Assembly: GCA_002316215.1 (NCBI GenBank)
Contig: DCDB01000242.1
Span: forward strand, 6,304-31,332
Length of the DNA stretch: 25,029 nucleotides
Source: Lachnospiraceae bacterium UBA1066
Lineage (GTDB): Bacteria; Bacillota; Clostridia; Lachnospirales; Lachnospiraceae
Direction of reading: 5' to 3'
Shown here: in pieces, positions 8,128 through 16,278 of the stretch
How the letters are laid out: each line of letters begins with the position of its first letter
How positions within the stretch are numbered: position 1 is the first letter of the stretch
Made by a program: the position numbers and the translations under genes
The notes under the pieces: generated by a model
What the model was told of the DNA's origin: nothing
Database searches by the model: none
The model's input: the letters and a program-made list of their open reading frames with translations, nothing else

Positions 8128-8264
8128 ACGCAGGTTTTCTCTCCGGCTGTTTTGAAAAATCTGCTGATTTGTCTTGCGTCTCTGGCTGCGTAATTATTTC
8201 TTTGCAAACTGCCCTATACGTCTTACCTATCTGTTTCCGCATACTTAATTCAGGAGGATGCTTT

Positions 8265-8960
8265 TTGAACTGGTTTACGATTGCTATTTTAATTTTCTGG
8301 CTTCTGATTGTGCTGATTTCCTGGCACAGGGGATTTGTGAAAACGGTTTTTTCTATGTTTTTCCTCCTGCTTGTCATTTTCGGCACGGTTTTTCTTACGC
8401 CCTATGCGAAAAAAATGCTGACAGGATCGGAAAGCATCACCGCTTATGTCGAGCAGCAGAGCGAGAACTATATCACGAAGAAAGCGGACGAGATGGAGAG
8501 CGGCAGCGGGACTTCTTACGCCTGGCTGGGCTTTCTGCCCCTGCCGGACACGATGAAAGAAGCGCTGAGCTCGGGAAACAATACGATTCTCGGGGAACTT
8601 TTGAAGTCTGACACGGTAAAGACTTATCTCGCCGAGAAAATGACGGCCGGCATCCTGAATGCTGCGGCTGTTATTGTCTCCATCCTGATTTCAATTATCG
8701 TGTTTGCGATTCTGGAATTCCTCCTGAACCGTCTTGCGAACCTTCCGGTTCTGGGGGCAGTAAATAAATTTTTGGGATTCCTGCTGGGATTCGCGAAGGG
8801 ACTCATTTTCATCTGGATCCTCTTTATCATCATCGGCCTCATAAAGGCCACGCCCGTCGGGCAGACGCTGACGGATCAGATCAGCGGAAGTCCGCTGCTT
8901 AGCTGGGTCAATACGAATAACCTGCTTTATAAGTATGGAAGTTCACTTTTGCACCTGTAG
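8265..8960 (+). CDS. CvpA family membrane protein
   Basis: A 231-residue integral membrane protein that starts MNWFTIAILIFWLLIV and contains the SWHRGFVKTVFS motif typical of the colicin V production (CvpA) family. Hydrophobic helices lie near residues 4-20, 28-45, 130-150 and 165-195, with a soluble loop between the second and third. The start I prefer is TTG at 8265, 7 nt after a perfect AGGAGG (8252-8257); the open frame extends upstream to 8169, but that extension lacks family resemblance. The molecular role is unsettled, with links to envelope homeostasis. Confidence 0.87.
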   Translation: MNWFTIAILIFWLLIVLISWHRGFVKTVFSMFFLLLVIFGTVFLTPYAKKMLTGSESITAYVEQQSENYITKKADEMESGSGTSYAWLGFLPLPDTMKEALSSGNNTILGELLKSDTVKTYLAEKMTAGILNAAAVIVSILISIIVFAILEFLLNRLANLPVLGAVNKFLGFLLGFAKGLIFIWILFIIIGLIKATPVGQTLTDQISGSPLLSWVNTNNLLYKYGSSLLHL

Positions 8961-8996
8961 ATTAAAAAATAACGGAACGGCTTTACCGCACAATAA

Positions 8997-9080
8997 AAAT
9001 GCAGCTGTCAGAATTAATTTGGTGTCCTGCCCGGAAGCAGAATATCAAATTAACCCCGGCAGCTGTATTTGTCTTTTATT
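8997..9080 (+). terminator. Long hairpin closing the housekeeping cluster
   Basis: Two 34-base arms (8997-9030 and 9037-9070) flank a 6-base loop and pair over most of their length with a few mismatches and G-U pairs. TTTGTCTTTTATT follows. This is far longer than an ordinary intrinsic terminator but has the right place and tail. Confidence 0.7.
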
Positions 9081-9114
9081 ATACGAGAATTTATTTGCCT
9101 GATGAAGCTTTGCA

Positions 9115-10227
9115 TTGAGCCTCGGAAAACGGTTCAAGGAACATCCCTCAGAAGGCACGCAGCCGGCTGCGGAGACGGCGGCCAAAGATGAGGAACAGCC
9201 GGAAACGGCAGGGGACAGCTGGATATCATACGATCTCTGGATCGCCGGCGTACAGGTGACAAGTCTGAACATGAACGATATTTTAGCGGATAATGATATG
9301 CCCGGGAGCAATACCGGAAAAGCGACCTATGATCCGACAAACAAAGTACTGACGCTTGACAATGTCAATATAAGCGCGGGTTCCAAAGACTATATGCTGA
9401 GCATCAGTGTCCATGATTTTGACAACGGAATGAATCTGGTAAGTGAAACGTTTACATCTTATTCGGCGATTTATTCTAAGATTCCTGACCTGACGATCAG
9501 GCTTTCCGGGAAAAATTCTATAGCCTGCACAGGGACGGATGCAGCCGCGGACTATCAGGCAATCGCCAGTGCGCCGGGAGATTCCTATTCGGTTGAGCCG
9601 AAGGATGCGCAGAATCCGGCTTTCCTTGAGATAACGGCAGGAACGGGCCTCTGTTGCGGCGGTAAGCTTTCTGTCAGTGATTTAACCATAACAGATACTG
9701 TTACGGACGGCATTACCTATCCCGGATACCATGGCTGCTTTTCGGCGGAAGGAGATTTAACCGTTGAAAAATGCACATTAAAGGAAAAAACACAGACCGA
9801 AGTAAGGACATACGCCTTATATTCATTAAATGGAACGACAGACTTTACTGACAGCACGCTGACTGCAAGTAAGGACGGAACTGCGGACGGCGATGATATT
9901 TATCTGGAGGGTTTCGCTTCAGATAATGAGACGGACGGAGCTGTGACTCTTACCGGAAGTACGGTAACAGCGAACAGCCTGCTTTACGGCATGCGCGGAT
10001 ATGCGAGTAGGATTGATAACAGCAGTATTACCTGGAAGGACTGTGACTGCCAGGGTTACGGCTGTATCATGGGTGTCAGCGTGGACATCCGAAACGGCAG
10101 TATCCTGAACCTGACTTCCGAAGGCTCAGGCTCCATTTTTTCAGGAGGCGGCCGGCTTTTGATCCAGGGCGAAAAGACAAGCGTTACAGTGAATACCATA
10201 AACTCGGACGGCATTGTTTTCCAGTAG
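9115..10227 (+). pseudogene. Surface carbohydrate-binding/beta-helix protein, 5' part
   Basis: The frame opens after a TGA at 9103-9105 with no good ribosome site and no signal peptide; the first possible start is TTG 9115. The translated 370 residues read like a secreted surface protein: ISYDLWIAGVQVTSLN, then ATYDPTNKVLTLDNVNI (a repeat motif in Firmicute carbohydrate-binding/InlB-like proteins), then many short strand turns typical of a right-handed beta-helix. A TAG at 10225-10227 interrupts it, yet the same frame continues for 202 more codons with the same style of repeats. I infer a decaying gene that has lost its export signal and carries a nonsense mutation. A base-call error at the TAG is possible. 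Confidence 0.65.
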
Positions 10228-10833
10228 TCAGCTTATGGTTCCACCGGGAGTGCGGAGGGCATCCGGATCATAGACGGAGCGACGGTAGACGTAACCGCTC
10301 TTAATGGAATTGTTTCCGCTGCGGATGTCAGCATTGATGCGGCTGACGTTACATTGCATGATGCCCCTGCAGTCTGCGGAATTAAAGCCCAGACCGGAAC
10401 GGTCAGCATTAAAAACTCGGATGTCACGCTGACGGCAACAGGTCAGGGCGATGAGGAAACACCTGGCGCAGGTATCTTTGCAGGAAATATAGTCCTGAGC
10501 GGCGAGACAAACAACGTAAAGGTTACAGCATCCGAAAATACATTATATGCTGCGAAATATCTGGATGGCCCTGACGGCGGAGGAAAAATTTCTGTCAGCG
10601 GCGGGCTTGTGACACTTGCTACGGGTGAGGGCGGCGGATATGCAGTCAACTCGACTGCGGCACCGGAAATCAGCGGCGGCAAGGTTGCGATCGATCAGGG
10701 AGCTTCACCGAAAGCTTCCCTTTTTGCCATTAATCCCAGCCTGACGAATACGGAAACGGTAACGCGCGGAAATGCGGATTTTACAGGTACCTACATCACA
10801 ATTGAGCCGAAGGGGCAGAATGTGCTAAGATAA
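10228..10833 (+). pseudogene. Surface carbohydrate-binding/beta-helix protein, 3' part
   Basis: In-frame continuation of the preceding fragment after the TAG, ending at TAA 10831-10833. It repeats the parallel beta-helix pattern (IRIIDGATVDVTALNGIVSA, VSIKNSDVTLTATGQG, GKISVSGGLVTLATGEG), so it belonged to the same polypeptide. TTG 10354 could start a 159-residue product, but no ribosome site supports it. The end coincides with the proposed left junction of the mobile element. Confidence 0.6.
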
Positions 10834-10837
10834 ATAC
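10827..10837. other. Candidate attL core
   Basis: AAGAT followed by AATAC (10827-10837) resembles AAGAT...AATAC at 23627-23638, with GA at 10829-10830 as a possible crossover dinucleotide. TnpX and TndX recombinases of the Tn4451/Tn5397 group are known to use GA. A competing pair is ATGTTT at 10846 and 23581. Not decisive. Confidence 0.3.
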
Positions 10838-10892
10838 AAGCGAATATGTTTCTTGATTCCTGTCGATAATCTGAGCGAAAGGAGGCCGGAGC

Positions 10893-11132
10893 GTGGCAAG
10901 AAAAGACCAGACGAAGATAACCGCCTTGTATGAACGTCTTTCACGAGACGACGAACTTCAAGGCGAATCGAACTCCATATCAAACCAGAAGAAATATCTC
11001 GAAGACTATGCCCGTCAATGCGGACTGCGTAATATTTCGCACTTTACTGACGACGGTTACACAGGAACAAACTTCAATCGCCCCGGCTTCTCCGCGCTTA
11101 TTAAGGAAGTCGAAGCCGGTCATGTGGACTGA
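10893..11132 (+). pseudogene. Large serine recombinase, N-terminal catalytic part before in-frame TGA
   Basis: A GTG start sits 7 nt after GGAGG (10881-10885). The 79 residues carry the start of the resolvase/invertase catalytic domain: YERLSRDDELQGES with nucleophile Ser17, then ISNQKKYLEDYA and FTDDGYTGTNFNRPGF. A TGA at 11130-11132 stops translation right before the catalytic IVTKDMSRFGRN segment, which continues in the same frame. At this position relatives usually read GHVD followed by Cys, Trp or Thr and then an I/V-rich strand, so TGT, TGC or TGG changed to TGA is the simplest reading. Without readthrough the fragment cannot be active. Confidence 0.8.
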
Positions 11133-11135
11133 ATC

Positions 11136-13301
11136 GTGACGAAGGACATGAGCAGGTTCGGACGTAACTATCTGCAAGTCGGCTTCTACACTGAAATCAT
11201 GTTCCCCGACAAGGGTGTCCGTTTCATCGCCATCAACAACAATGTTGACAGCGCCAAGCCCGGAGACAACGACTTCACTCCGTTCTTGAATATCATGAAC
11301 GAGTGGTACGCCAAGGACACCAGCAACAAAATCAAGGCTGTCTTCAAAGCGAGGATGCGGGACGGCAAACGATGCAGCGGTTCGATTCCCTACGGCTACA
11401 AGAGACTGCCGGACGACAAGCAAACGCTCATTGTTGACGATGAAGCCGCCGATGTTGTCCGCCGCATCTTCAATATGGCGGCAAGCGGCGTTTCTATGAC
11501 GGAGATTGCCGAGACGCTTGAAAGAGACCAAGTGTTGATACCATCTGCCTATCAGGAAAAGGTTTGCCCTTCATCGGCGCGTGTTCATTCCTATCACGCC
11601 CCATTCCTCTGGACGAACATGACAATCAAATACATCTTAGACCGACAGGAATACATCGGTCATACCGTGTTGGGCAAGACCATCTGTGAGAACTTTAAAA
11701 CGAAGAAACGCCGCGCCGCGACTCCTGACGAGCTGATGTTCTTCCCGAACACCCATGAGGCGATCATCGACCAGGACACATGGGACAAGGCTCAACGGCT
11801 CAGAAAACGAAACCCGAAGAAGCTGCCAAACGGCACATTTTCCCACCGTTTGTCCGGACTTATCTTCTGTGCGGACTGTGGAGCGCGGCTTGGCTATTCC
11901 AGCCCGGAGGCGAAACACAACAGCAAGGACTATGATTCAAACTCATCCTTCCAATGCAGCCACTACAAAAGCCGATATGAACAATGTACCTCCCACTTCA
12001 TCAAAGCATCGGTATTGGAAGCAGCTATACTCAGCGCGGTTCAGAAGGTATCCGAATATGCGCTTGAGAATCAGGACGCTTTCATCGAAGAACTGAAAAC
12101 TCAATGGCAGACACAGGAAACGCAGGCTTCAACCGATGATAAGAAAGAACTCTATGCCGCCGAAAAGAGAATGTCCGAGCTGGATGTGTTAATCCGTGGA
12201 CTTTATGAGAGCAATATGTCCGGCAAGCTCCCCGACCGTCAATATACTCGCCTTATGGCTCAGTATGACGCGGAGCAGACTACGCTTGAAAAACGTATTG
12301 CCGAGCTGCAATCTTCCATGGAAGTAAACGCTCCCAAAGAAGTGAACATGAACCGCTTTCTCACCTTGGTCAAACGGTATCGGAACATCACCGAGCTTAC
12401 CGATTCCATGCTCTATGAGTTTATCGAAAAGGTTGTGGTTCACGCACCGACAGGTGGACGAACAGCTTACCGCAACCAACAACTTGACATCTACTTCAAC
12501 TTCATCGGTAACTACCTCCCTCCGGCACATGAAGACACAGAGGAAGAACGCATCGCCGAGATCGACGCGCAGATGCTTGCTAAGAAGAAAATCAAGAACC
12601 AGCACGCCCGTGAACGGAAACAGGATGAAATCGAGGCTTTGAGAGAGGCGGCGGCATCAGACCCGGAAGCGGCAGCTCAGTATGAAGAATATCTGCAACG
12701 TCACCGCGAATCCGGCAAGCGTCACCGTGAAAAGCTCAAGGCGCTGAAAGAAGCTGACCCCGAATATATCAGTCAGCTTGAGGATAAGGAACGGGCAAAG
12801 GTCGAGAAGCAGTTGGAGCTTGACGAAAAGCACCGTCAGCGCCAGTTGAAAAAGATAAAAGAAACCAGAGCCGAGCTTGTCAATCGAGCCAAGACCGACC
12901 CCGCAGCTGCTGAGGAGTTGGCGGCACTAAGAGCAAAGGAGGCAGCCGCGAGGGCGCGTAAAAAGGCAGAACAGGAACAACGCATGGCAGAAGACCCGGA
13001 ATACGCCGAGATGATTCGGCAACGGAACGCGGAGTACAACCGCCGGCAGAATGAGCGAAGAAAAGCGGCAAGGCAGGAGCTTATTGAGAATGCTGAAAGC
13101 GACCCGGAAGCCGCTGAAAAGTTGGAGGCTTACAGGTCATATATGGTCGAAGCGCAGAAAAAGCATATGAAGAAAATGTACGATGAAGCCGCAAACGGCG
13201 ACCCGGAAGCAATCATGAAAAAGGAACAGTTCCTACAAGGCAGACGCGATTATTACAACAAAAAGAAAAATGAATCGGAGGTATCATCATGCGCGGTTTG
13301 A
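11136..13301 (+). pseudogene. Large serine recombinase, remainder with coiled-coil repeat tail
   Basis: In frame with the N-terminal fragment; together they would make about 802 residues. This part has KDMSRFGRN (catalytic Arg pair), the rest of the catalytic domain, the recombinase domain (GSIPYGYKRLPDD to EYIGHTV), a zinc ribbon (CADCGARLGY ... CSHYKSRYEQCTSHFI), a coiled coil and a DUF4368-like end (YEFIEKVVVHAPTGG). Beyond about 12520 comes an extra tail of about 250 residues, made of charged helix with six DPE/DPA-containing repeats; most family members of about 530-560 residues lack this. GTG 11136 could start a product, but without Ser17 it could not cut DNA. It overlaps tnpV by 13 nt. 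Confidence 0.85.
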
Positions 13302-13666
13302 AAGAGCGTATCCACGAAAACGGCATCGACTACATTCTGTGCGGCGATTACTATATCCCGGAAATCTCAATCCCGAAACAGGATCGACCTATCGGGCATT
13401 ACGGACGATTGAGAAAGGCGTACCTCAAAGAGTACAGACCTGTTCTTTATCAGGCGTATTTGTCCCAAGACAAGCTCTACGACCACCTTGCCGATGTAAA
13501 CACACAGGCGACGGAACGCATGGAGCGCCTTATGGAACAAATGCTCCGTGAATGGGGCATAGACGAGGACTTAAAGGCGGCAGACCAAATGGGCTGGGTA
13601 GGGATAATGAACAACGCCCGCTGCTCTGCCGATGAAATTATTCGGCGTGAGCTGATTTACAGTTAA
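13289..13666 (+). CDS. tnpV: TnpV family transposon-encoded protein
   Basis: A 125-residue protein with the hallmark pattern of TnpV: ILCGDYYIPEI, RPIGHYGRLRKAYLKEYRP, LYDHLADVNTQATERMERL and the end WVGIMNNARCSADEIIRRELIY. TnpV is a conserved accessory gene next to the recombinase of Tn4451-like elements; its function is not established, though a link to the recombinase is suggested by position. GGAGGT is 7 nt before the ATG. The start overlaps the recombinase gene end, so the two are translated together. Confidence 0.88.
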   Translation: MRGLKERIHENGIDYILCGDYYIPEISIPKQDRPIGHYGRLRKAYLKEYRPVLYQAYLSQDKLYDHLADVNTQATERMERLMEQMLREWGIDEDLKAADQMGWVGIMNNARCSADEIIRRELIYS

Positions 13667-13679
13667 GGAGGGCTTGACC

Positions 13680-13979
13680 GTGTTCTTTGTGAAGCTGCTT
13701 CTAAAAATCGTTCTCTTTCCCGTCATGCTGACGGTCATGCTCATCGAGTGGATCGGCGTCTTCCTCACGAGTTTCGGAGGCGCTATCCTCTACATACTGT
13801 CGGGCATCGTCTTCCTCATCACTTTAGCGGCATGGATTGTCCTCCATGAGCCGTTGACGGAGGTCATCAAGTATATGGGACTGAGCTTCGGTGTCTTCCT
13901 TGTGAGCGTGATTGCCGACTGGCTAGTGGAGAAAATCGGCTGTCTGTCCAGCGTTATGAAGCGGTTTATGGTGAGCTGA
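13680..13979 (+). CDS. CD1845-like small membrane protein
   Basis: A 99-residue hydrophobic protein with about three transmembrane helices (FFVKLLLKIVLFPVMLTVML; FGGAILYILSGIVFLITLAAW; MGLSFGVFLVSVIADWLVEKI). It resembles the CD1845-type proteins found in many clostridial conjugative and mobilizable elements; no biochemical role is known. I chose GTG 13680, 8 nt after AAGGAGG (13665-13671), rather than TTG 13674, which is only 2 nt away. It lies 13 nt after tnpV and is probably co-transcribed. Confidence 0.8.
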   Translation: MFFVKLLLKIVLFPVMLTVMLIEWIGVFLTSFGGAILYILSGIVFLITLAAWIVLHEPLTEVIKYMGLSFGVFLVSVIADWLVEKIGCLSSVMKRFMVS

Positions 13980-14157
13980 CGGAAACACGGTCAAGAGCCG
14001 GAAAAAGTGAATATTTCCATTTAGGAGAGCGTCGGACGAGGTTATGTATCGCCCGGCGCTTTTCTATCGGAAAATCGCCGATTTTCCCAAGTCAAGAGCC
14101 GGAGAAAACACCCGAAAAAAGCCCTATTGCGTTACAGGGACGCGGAAAGGATAGAAA
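13980..14157. repeat. Noncoding spacer with direct repeat and palindrome
   Basis: GTCAAGAGCCGGA occurs at 13990-14002 and again at 14091-14103. Between them is a perfect 19 bp palindrome, GGAAAATCG-C-CGATTTTCC (14069-14087), plus a GC-rich dyad around 14028-14060. No ORF of note is present. The next gene's AAAGGA site is at the right edge. Confidence 0.6.
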
Positions 14158-14460
14158 ATGAGAACAGGACTTCACAAGCGAGACAAGACCACCGAAATCT
14201 ACTTCGACGAGGCAAGCCCGGCCGTCGAGATACGCATCCACAACACCGACCTCAAAAAGAGACTGACTGCCTATGCGGATAAGTTTCCCGACCTTTGCAA
14301 GCTGACCGACGAGGACGAGGAGACAGGCTGCAAGAGCTTTGTTATCGCCAAGCGCCGCTTCTCCGTCCGGCTGACCTCGCCGTACAGTGAGGAACGGAGA
14401 CAGGCGGCAAGCGTGGTGGTAAAGAAGCAAGGCGTAATAAATAACAGATGTATGAGATAG
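14158..14460 (+). CDS. Conserved mobile-element protein of unknown function
   Basis: A 100-residue soluble protein with TGLHKRDKTTEIYFDEA, IRIHNTDLKKRLTAYADKFPDLCKLTDEDE and FSVRLTSPYSEERRQAAS. I recall close relatives in Tn1549-like and related clostridial elements, where they are uncharacterised and sometimes labelled chaperone without proof. AAAGGA precedes the ATG at good spacing. The last 10-12 residues (QGVINNRCMR) may not be original, because the orphan HsdS segment begins just after; a junction there would have replaced the C-terminus. Confidence 0.75.
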   Translation: MRTGLHKRDKTTEIYFDEASPAVEIRIHNTDLKKRLTAYADKFPDLCKLTDEDEETGCKSFVIAKRRFSVRLTSPYSEERRQAASVVVKKQGVINNRCMR

Positions 14461-14477
14461 GTCTTTGGCGGCACTCA

Positions 14478-14968
14478 CGCTGATGAAGAGTGATAAGGTT
14501 ATCGAGGTTGGCAAAATAGGTGCCAATAGCCGCTTGTTCCTGAATGTTTTTGGGTATGGAAAACTCTGTTTTTGATACAAGTTTCCAGTCTGCTCTTGGC
14601 ATCTTTGTTCCGGTTGATCGGTTTGCAACTTCATCAAACTGGCGGCTCTGAATTAGCCTGTAAAGAAATCCACTATCTGAATTTTGAGGTTGTAAAACCC
14701 AAAAATCACCGACAGCAAGTCCAGAAAACATAGGTAAAAGCCAGTTTTGAAGATATGGACGCAGCTTTCCGTATAACACATCGCCTTGATGAAACTCTAT
14801 ACCAGACTTCTTGCTTACTTTAGAATATGCATCTTTGTTCAGGCGTCCAGTTCCAGAGATTATATCTTCATATTCCACTCGTGGAAGATCGCTCACTGAA
14901 CTGATTGAAGACGCTCTGCTTGCTATATCCTCGAACTTACGCTGTTCCCAAGCAAAAAAGCTCTCATA
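14478..14968 (-). pseudogene. Orphan HsdS target-recognition module
   Basis: On the minus strand the frame reads SFFAWEQRKFEDI, then VEYEDIISGTGRLNKD, GIEFHQGDVLYGKLRPYLQNW, GLAVGDFWVLQPQN, STGTKMPRADWKLVSKTEFSIP and ends at IGTYFANLDNLITLHQRE. This is one target-recognition domain with both conserved flanks of a type I restriction-modification specificity subunit. It lacks a start codon, the second recognition domain and any hsdM or hsdR partner. The frame is open from a TAG near 15020 to 14342, but resemblance stops near 14478. It points against the surrounding element genes. Likely a remnant or silent cassette. Confidence 0.8.
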
Positions 14969-15029
14969 GGAACGGTAACATTGCCGGGGCGAATAATCCC
15001 TTAGTTTACTAAGGGCGCACTGCTATACC

Positions 15030-15235
15030 TGCCTGACGGCAGTATGTGCGTCCTGCGGAGCTGACACACTCATGTTTTGAAAAACAGAGTGTCTTGCGTC
15101 GCGTTGCTCCGTCCAAGAGGGCTGCACCCTCTTGCGCCGCTGTGCGGCTATCTCTTGCGAACTTGACATCGGCAGACGGTCTTGACAGACCATCAGCCGA
15201 TGTCAAGTGTTCTGGACAAACTGAGATTATAGTGA
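15030..15235. other. Hairpin-rich noncoding region
   Basis: At least four dyads follow one another. ACACTC-a-TGTTTT-ga-AAAACA-GAGTGT spans 15066-15092. AAGAGGG/CCCTCTT is at 15115-15133, and GCCGC-tgt-GCGGC near 15136-15148. A dyad of about 48 bp with 21-base arms and two mismatches runs 15161-15208. Short ORFs on both strands exist, but they cross the dyads and show no ribosome sites. Such structure fits an oriT-like region, a structured RNA or recombination junctions. I recall similar GC-rich segments in clostridial elements but cannot name a function. Confidence 0.55.
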
Positions 15236-15238
15236 AAG

Positions 15239-15277
15239 CTCCGACTTCTGATTTGAAAGTCGGAGTTTTCTGTTTTT
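15239..15277 (+). terminator. Intrinsic terminator
   Basis: CTCCGACTT (15239-15247) pairs perfectly with AAGTCGGAG (15257-15265) and is followed by TTTTCTGTTTTT on the plus strand. It would stop rightward transcription before it enters the hydrolase genes from behind, and may also stop the leftward hydrolase transcript, whose TAA lies at its edge. Confidence 0.8.
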
Positions 15278-16265
15278 ACTGTTGTCGGTTTGATTTCTGA
15301 TTCTGGTAGAGCGGATTTGTGAGAATCTCGGCATTCTTCCCGAAGAAAACATTACCGGCTTCTGTATCACCTTTCAGATAGTACATGAACCAAGCGGTCA
15401 TATAAGCATCCGCACCGCGAAGCATATCGCCGTGGTCTTTGCCTGTCAGGCGCGCGGTAACCTTGTCTGTTATGTCGGGAATGGTATCATAGCATTCCTC
15501 CAACCACCAAAGCGGGCAAATGCCCTGTGCACTGCCTTCCGGCAAGGTTGCGGAATACTCGGTCATATTTCCCGCATCCGCAAACCCGGTTCCTGCTACC
15601 ATGAAGATTGGTATGTTGATTTCCGAAGGGGCGATGCTCCAGCCTTCACCGGATTTGTTCAATCCATCCGCGTGATAACGTGAGGTTGCACTTGCCGTAA
15701 AAATGGCTTTGTACAGATTTCCGTTTTCCTGCTCCGTTACCGCGTTAATGGCTCCGACACCGCCCTGAGAATGACCGCCGATACCGATATTTGCCGTGTC
15801 AATCTTCCCGTAGAAATCGCTGTTCTTATCCACATTTAACCCAAGCATATAGTCAAGCGTTGCGGCGGAAGAAGCGCCCGTGCGGGAGTTTTCGTCCTCA
15901 TTGCCCACTACAATAAATCCCCATGACGCGAGATGCTTGAACACTTCTTTATACTGCGATGCCTTGATTCCGGTTCCGTTCGCCATGACAACAAGAGGAT
16001 AAGTTTCATTTCCGTTTTTCATATCGGCAGGATACCAGACTTCATACTTTTTGTATGTATCGGTACCGGCATCAAATTCCGCATATGATACTTCATATGA
16101 GCCGAGCGGTGTGTATTTCTTTTCAATTTCGCCCTGCGGCTCGGCGTATTTGTAGTAGTTCTCATTCTTGTAATTCGCAATGCCAAGCAATGCCGCACAT
16201 CCACCGACCGTCATAATAATAACCGCCAATATAACGATTCCAGTCACTTTCAAAACCTTCTTCAC
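15276..16265 (-). CDS. Membrane-anchored alpha/beta hydrolase (chlorophyllase/PET-hydrolase-like fold)
   Basis: A 329-residue protein with an N-terminal hydrophobic anchor (residues 7-28; VGGC at 20-23 could be a weak lipobox) and an outside catalytic domain. YPLVVMANGTG forms the oxyanion strand, GHSQGG (164-169) holds nucleophile Ser166, and GKDHGD holds the likely catalytic His278; Asp230 in GTGFADAG may complete the triad. Overall it resembles chlorophyllase/cutinase-like and dienelactone-type hydrolases. The substrate cannot be read; an ester is likely. GTG start, AAAGGAAAG just upstream, 13 nt after the next hydrolase. Third gene of the leftward cargo operon. Confidence 0.85.
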   Translation of the reverse strand: MKKVLKVTGIVILAVIIMTVGGCAALLGIANYKNENYYKYAEPQGEIEKKYTPLGSYEVSYAEFDAGTDTYKKYEVWYPADMKNGNETYPLVVMANGTGIKASQYKEVFKHLASWGFIVVGNEDENSRTGASSAATLDYMLGLNVDKNSDFYGKIDTANIGIGGHSQGGVGAINAVTEQENGNLYKAIFTASATSRYHADGLNKSGEGWSIAPSEINIPIFMVAGTGFADAGNMTEYSATLPEGSAQGICPLWWLEECYDTIPDITDKVTARLTGKDHGDMLRGADAYMTAWFMYYLKGDTEAGNVFFGKNAEILTNPLYQNQKSNRQQ

Positions 16266-16278
16266 CAGTTCTTTCCTT

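Noticed and set aside
8169..8264. Upstream extension of the CvpA gene
   Set aside because: AGGAGG at 8252-8257 fixes TTG 8265, and only from there does the protein resemble the family. ATG 8258, in another frame, is too close to this site.
10225..11132. Genetic-code change explaining the in-frame TAG and TGA
   Set aside because: Two different stop codons are involved, in one host gene and one element gene, while neighbouring genes end normally on TGA, TAG and TAA. Independent nonsense mutations are simpler.
15009..15300. ORFs of 65 and 84 codons on opposite strands
   Set aside because: Both come from the inverted repeats; no ribosome sites or family resemblance.
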